Positions 5,020 through 5,195 of a stretch of 5,195 bases of DNA are shown one piece after another. Each line of letters starts with the position of its first letter. Within the stretch, counting starts at the first letter, position 1. The translations under genes and the position numbers were made by a program. A model generated the notes under the pieces. That model was not told the DNA's origin. It did not search any database and saw nothing but the letters and a program-made list of their open reading frames with translations. This DNA comes from Ferroglobus sp. (GTDB lineage: Archaea; Halobacteriota; Archaeoglobi; Archaeoglobales; Archaeoglobaceae). The stretch spans positions 1 to 5,195 of the forward strand of contig WAQS01000128.1 in NCBI GenBank assembly GCA_015520115.1. Direction: 5' to 3'.

Positions 5020-5195
5020 TTACATTTTGACGAATTTTAAAAATTCTTCTGGCTTCAATATTTTAAATCTGTGATCCTTAATTTGGAATTCCGAATCTTC
5101 ATTTCTTAGATCCAGCAAATCTTTATCCAAAGTTATTAAGAAATGTGCCTTTGAAGAGTACACAACATCTAAAAACTTATTATCCTCCCTATCCC
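5020..5195 (-). CDS. PIN-domain protein, probable toxin (C-terminal part; start outside window)
   Basis: The minus-strand frame enters from the right edge and ends at TAA 5022-5020, leaving 57 readable residues beginning DREDNKFLDVVYSSKAHFLI, then TLDKDLLDL, and ending ILKPEEFLKFVKM. The acidic patch DREDN followed by a small-residue helix, the hydrophobic strand AHFLITLDKDLL carrying catalytic-type aspartates, and the final strand with PEEFL are the C-terminal half of a PIN nuclease fold, close to the COG1569-like/PIN_3 group annotated as toxin components. Such proteins are Mg2+-dependent RNases, often paired with an antitoxin encoded immediately upstream; that partner would lie to the right of this window. 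The visible part has no stops or frameshifts. Family assignment is good; toxin activity is inferred. Confidence 0.75.
   Translation of the reverse strand, partial: DREDNKFLDVVYSSKAHFLITLDKDLLDLRNEDSEFQIKDHRFKILKPEEFLKFVKM

Noticed and set aside
1..5195. CRISPR array, tRNA, rRNA or insertion-sequence ends
   Set aside because: No regularly spaced repeats, cloverleaf-like sequence with a T-loop motif, or terminal inverted repeats were found on reading both strands.

Overview
The window looks like part of a euryarchaeal chromosome. It carries the 3' end of an archaeal A-type (A1Ao) ATP synthase operon in the order A-B-D. Shine-Dalgarno (SD) sites match the archaeal anti-SD (GAGGTG, GAGGTGAT, AGGAGG), TATA-like boxes sit where leaderless archaeal promoters have them, and TTG starts are used. 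Protein style and gene order fit Archaeoglobaceae (Archaeoglobus/Ferroglobus type), but that is an inference from memory and not a computed assignment.

Region 1 (1-3238) holds core energy genes, all on the + strand: the C-terminal two thirds of catalytic subunit A (its start is outside the window), complete regulatory subunit B, and complete central-stalk subunit D. Together they form the A3B3 head and its rotor shaft. A pure T-rich tract lies between B and D.

Region 2 (3235-3873) is a tightly coupled tail to the operon. It encodes a 51-residue single-span membrane protein overlapping atpD by ATGA, a 60-residue protein resembling a stand-alone RAM/ACT domain (TTG start), and a MazG-like nucleotide pyrophosphohydrolase (TTG start, 7-base overlap). 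Gaps are 4 bases or less, so these are probably co-translated with the ATPase.

Region 3 (3839-4352) has two divergent small genes sharing a 67-base AT-rich intergenic region. One is a minus-strand 48-residue four-cysteine protein whose 3' end overlaps mazG. The other is a plus-strand conserved-looking hypothetical protein of about 99 residues. Each has a TATA-like box about 26-29 bases before its ATG, suggesting leaderless transcripts.

Region 4 (4353-5019) has no intact gene. It reads as a graveyard of broken coding sequence: a decayed archaeal tyrosine-recombinase N-terminal region, a decayed winged-helix segment that resembles the Orc1/Cdc6 C-terminus, and a possible minus-strand gene tail. 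At the right edge (5020-5195, minus) lies the C-terminal end of a PIN-domain protein of the toxin type. The ATPase locus therefore abuts an accessory, formerly mobile region. No CRISPR array, tRNA, rRNA or complete mobile element is visible.
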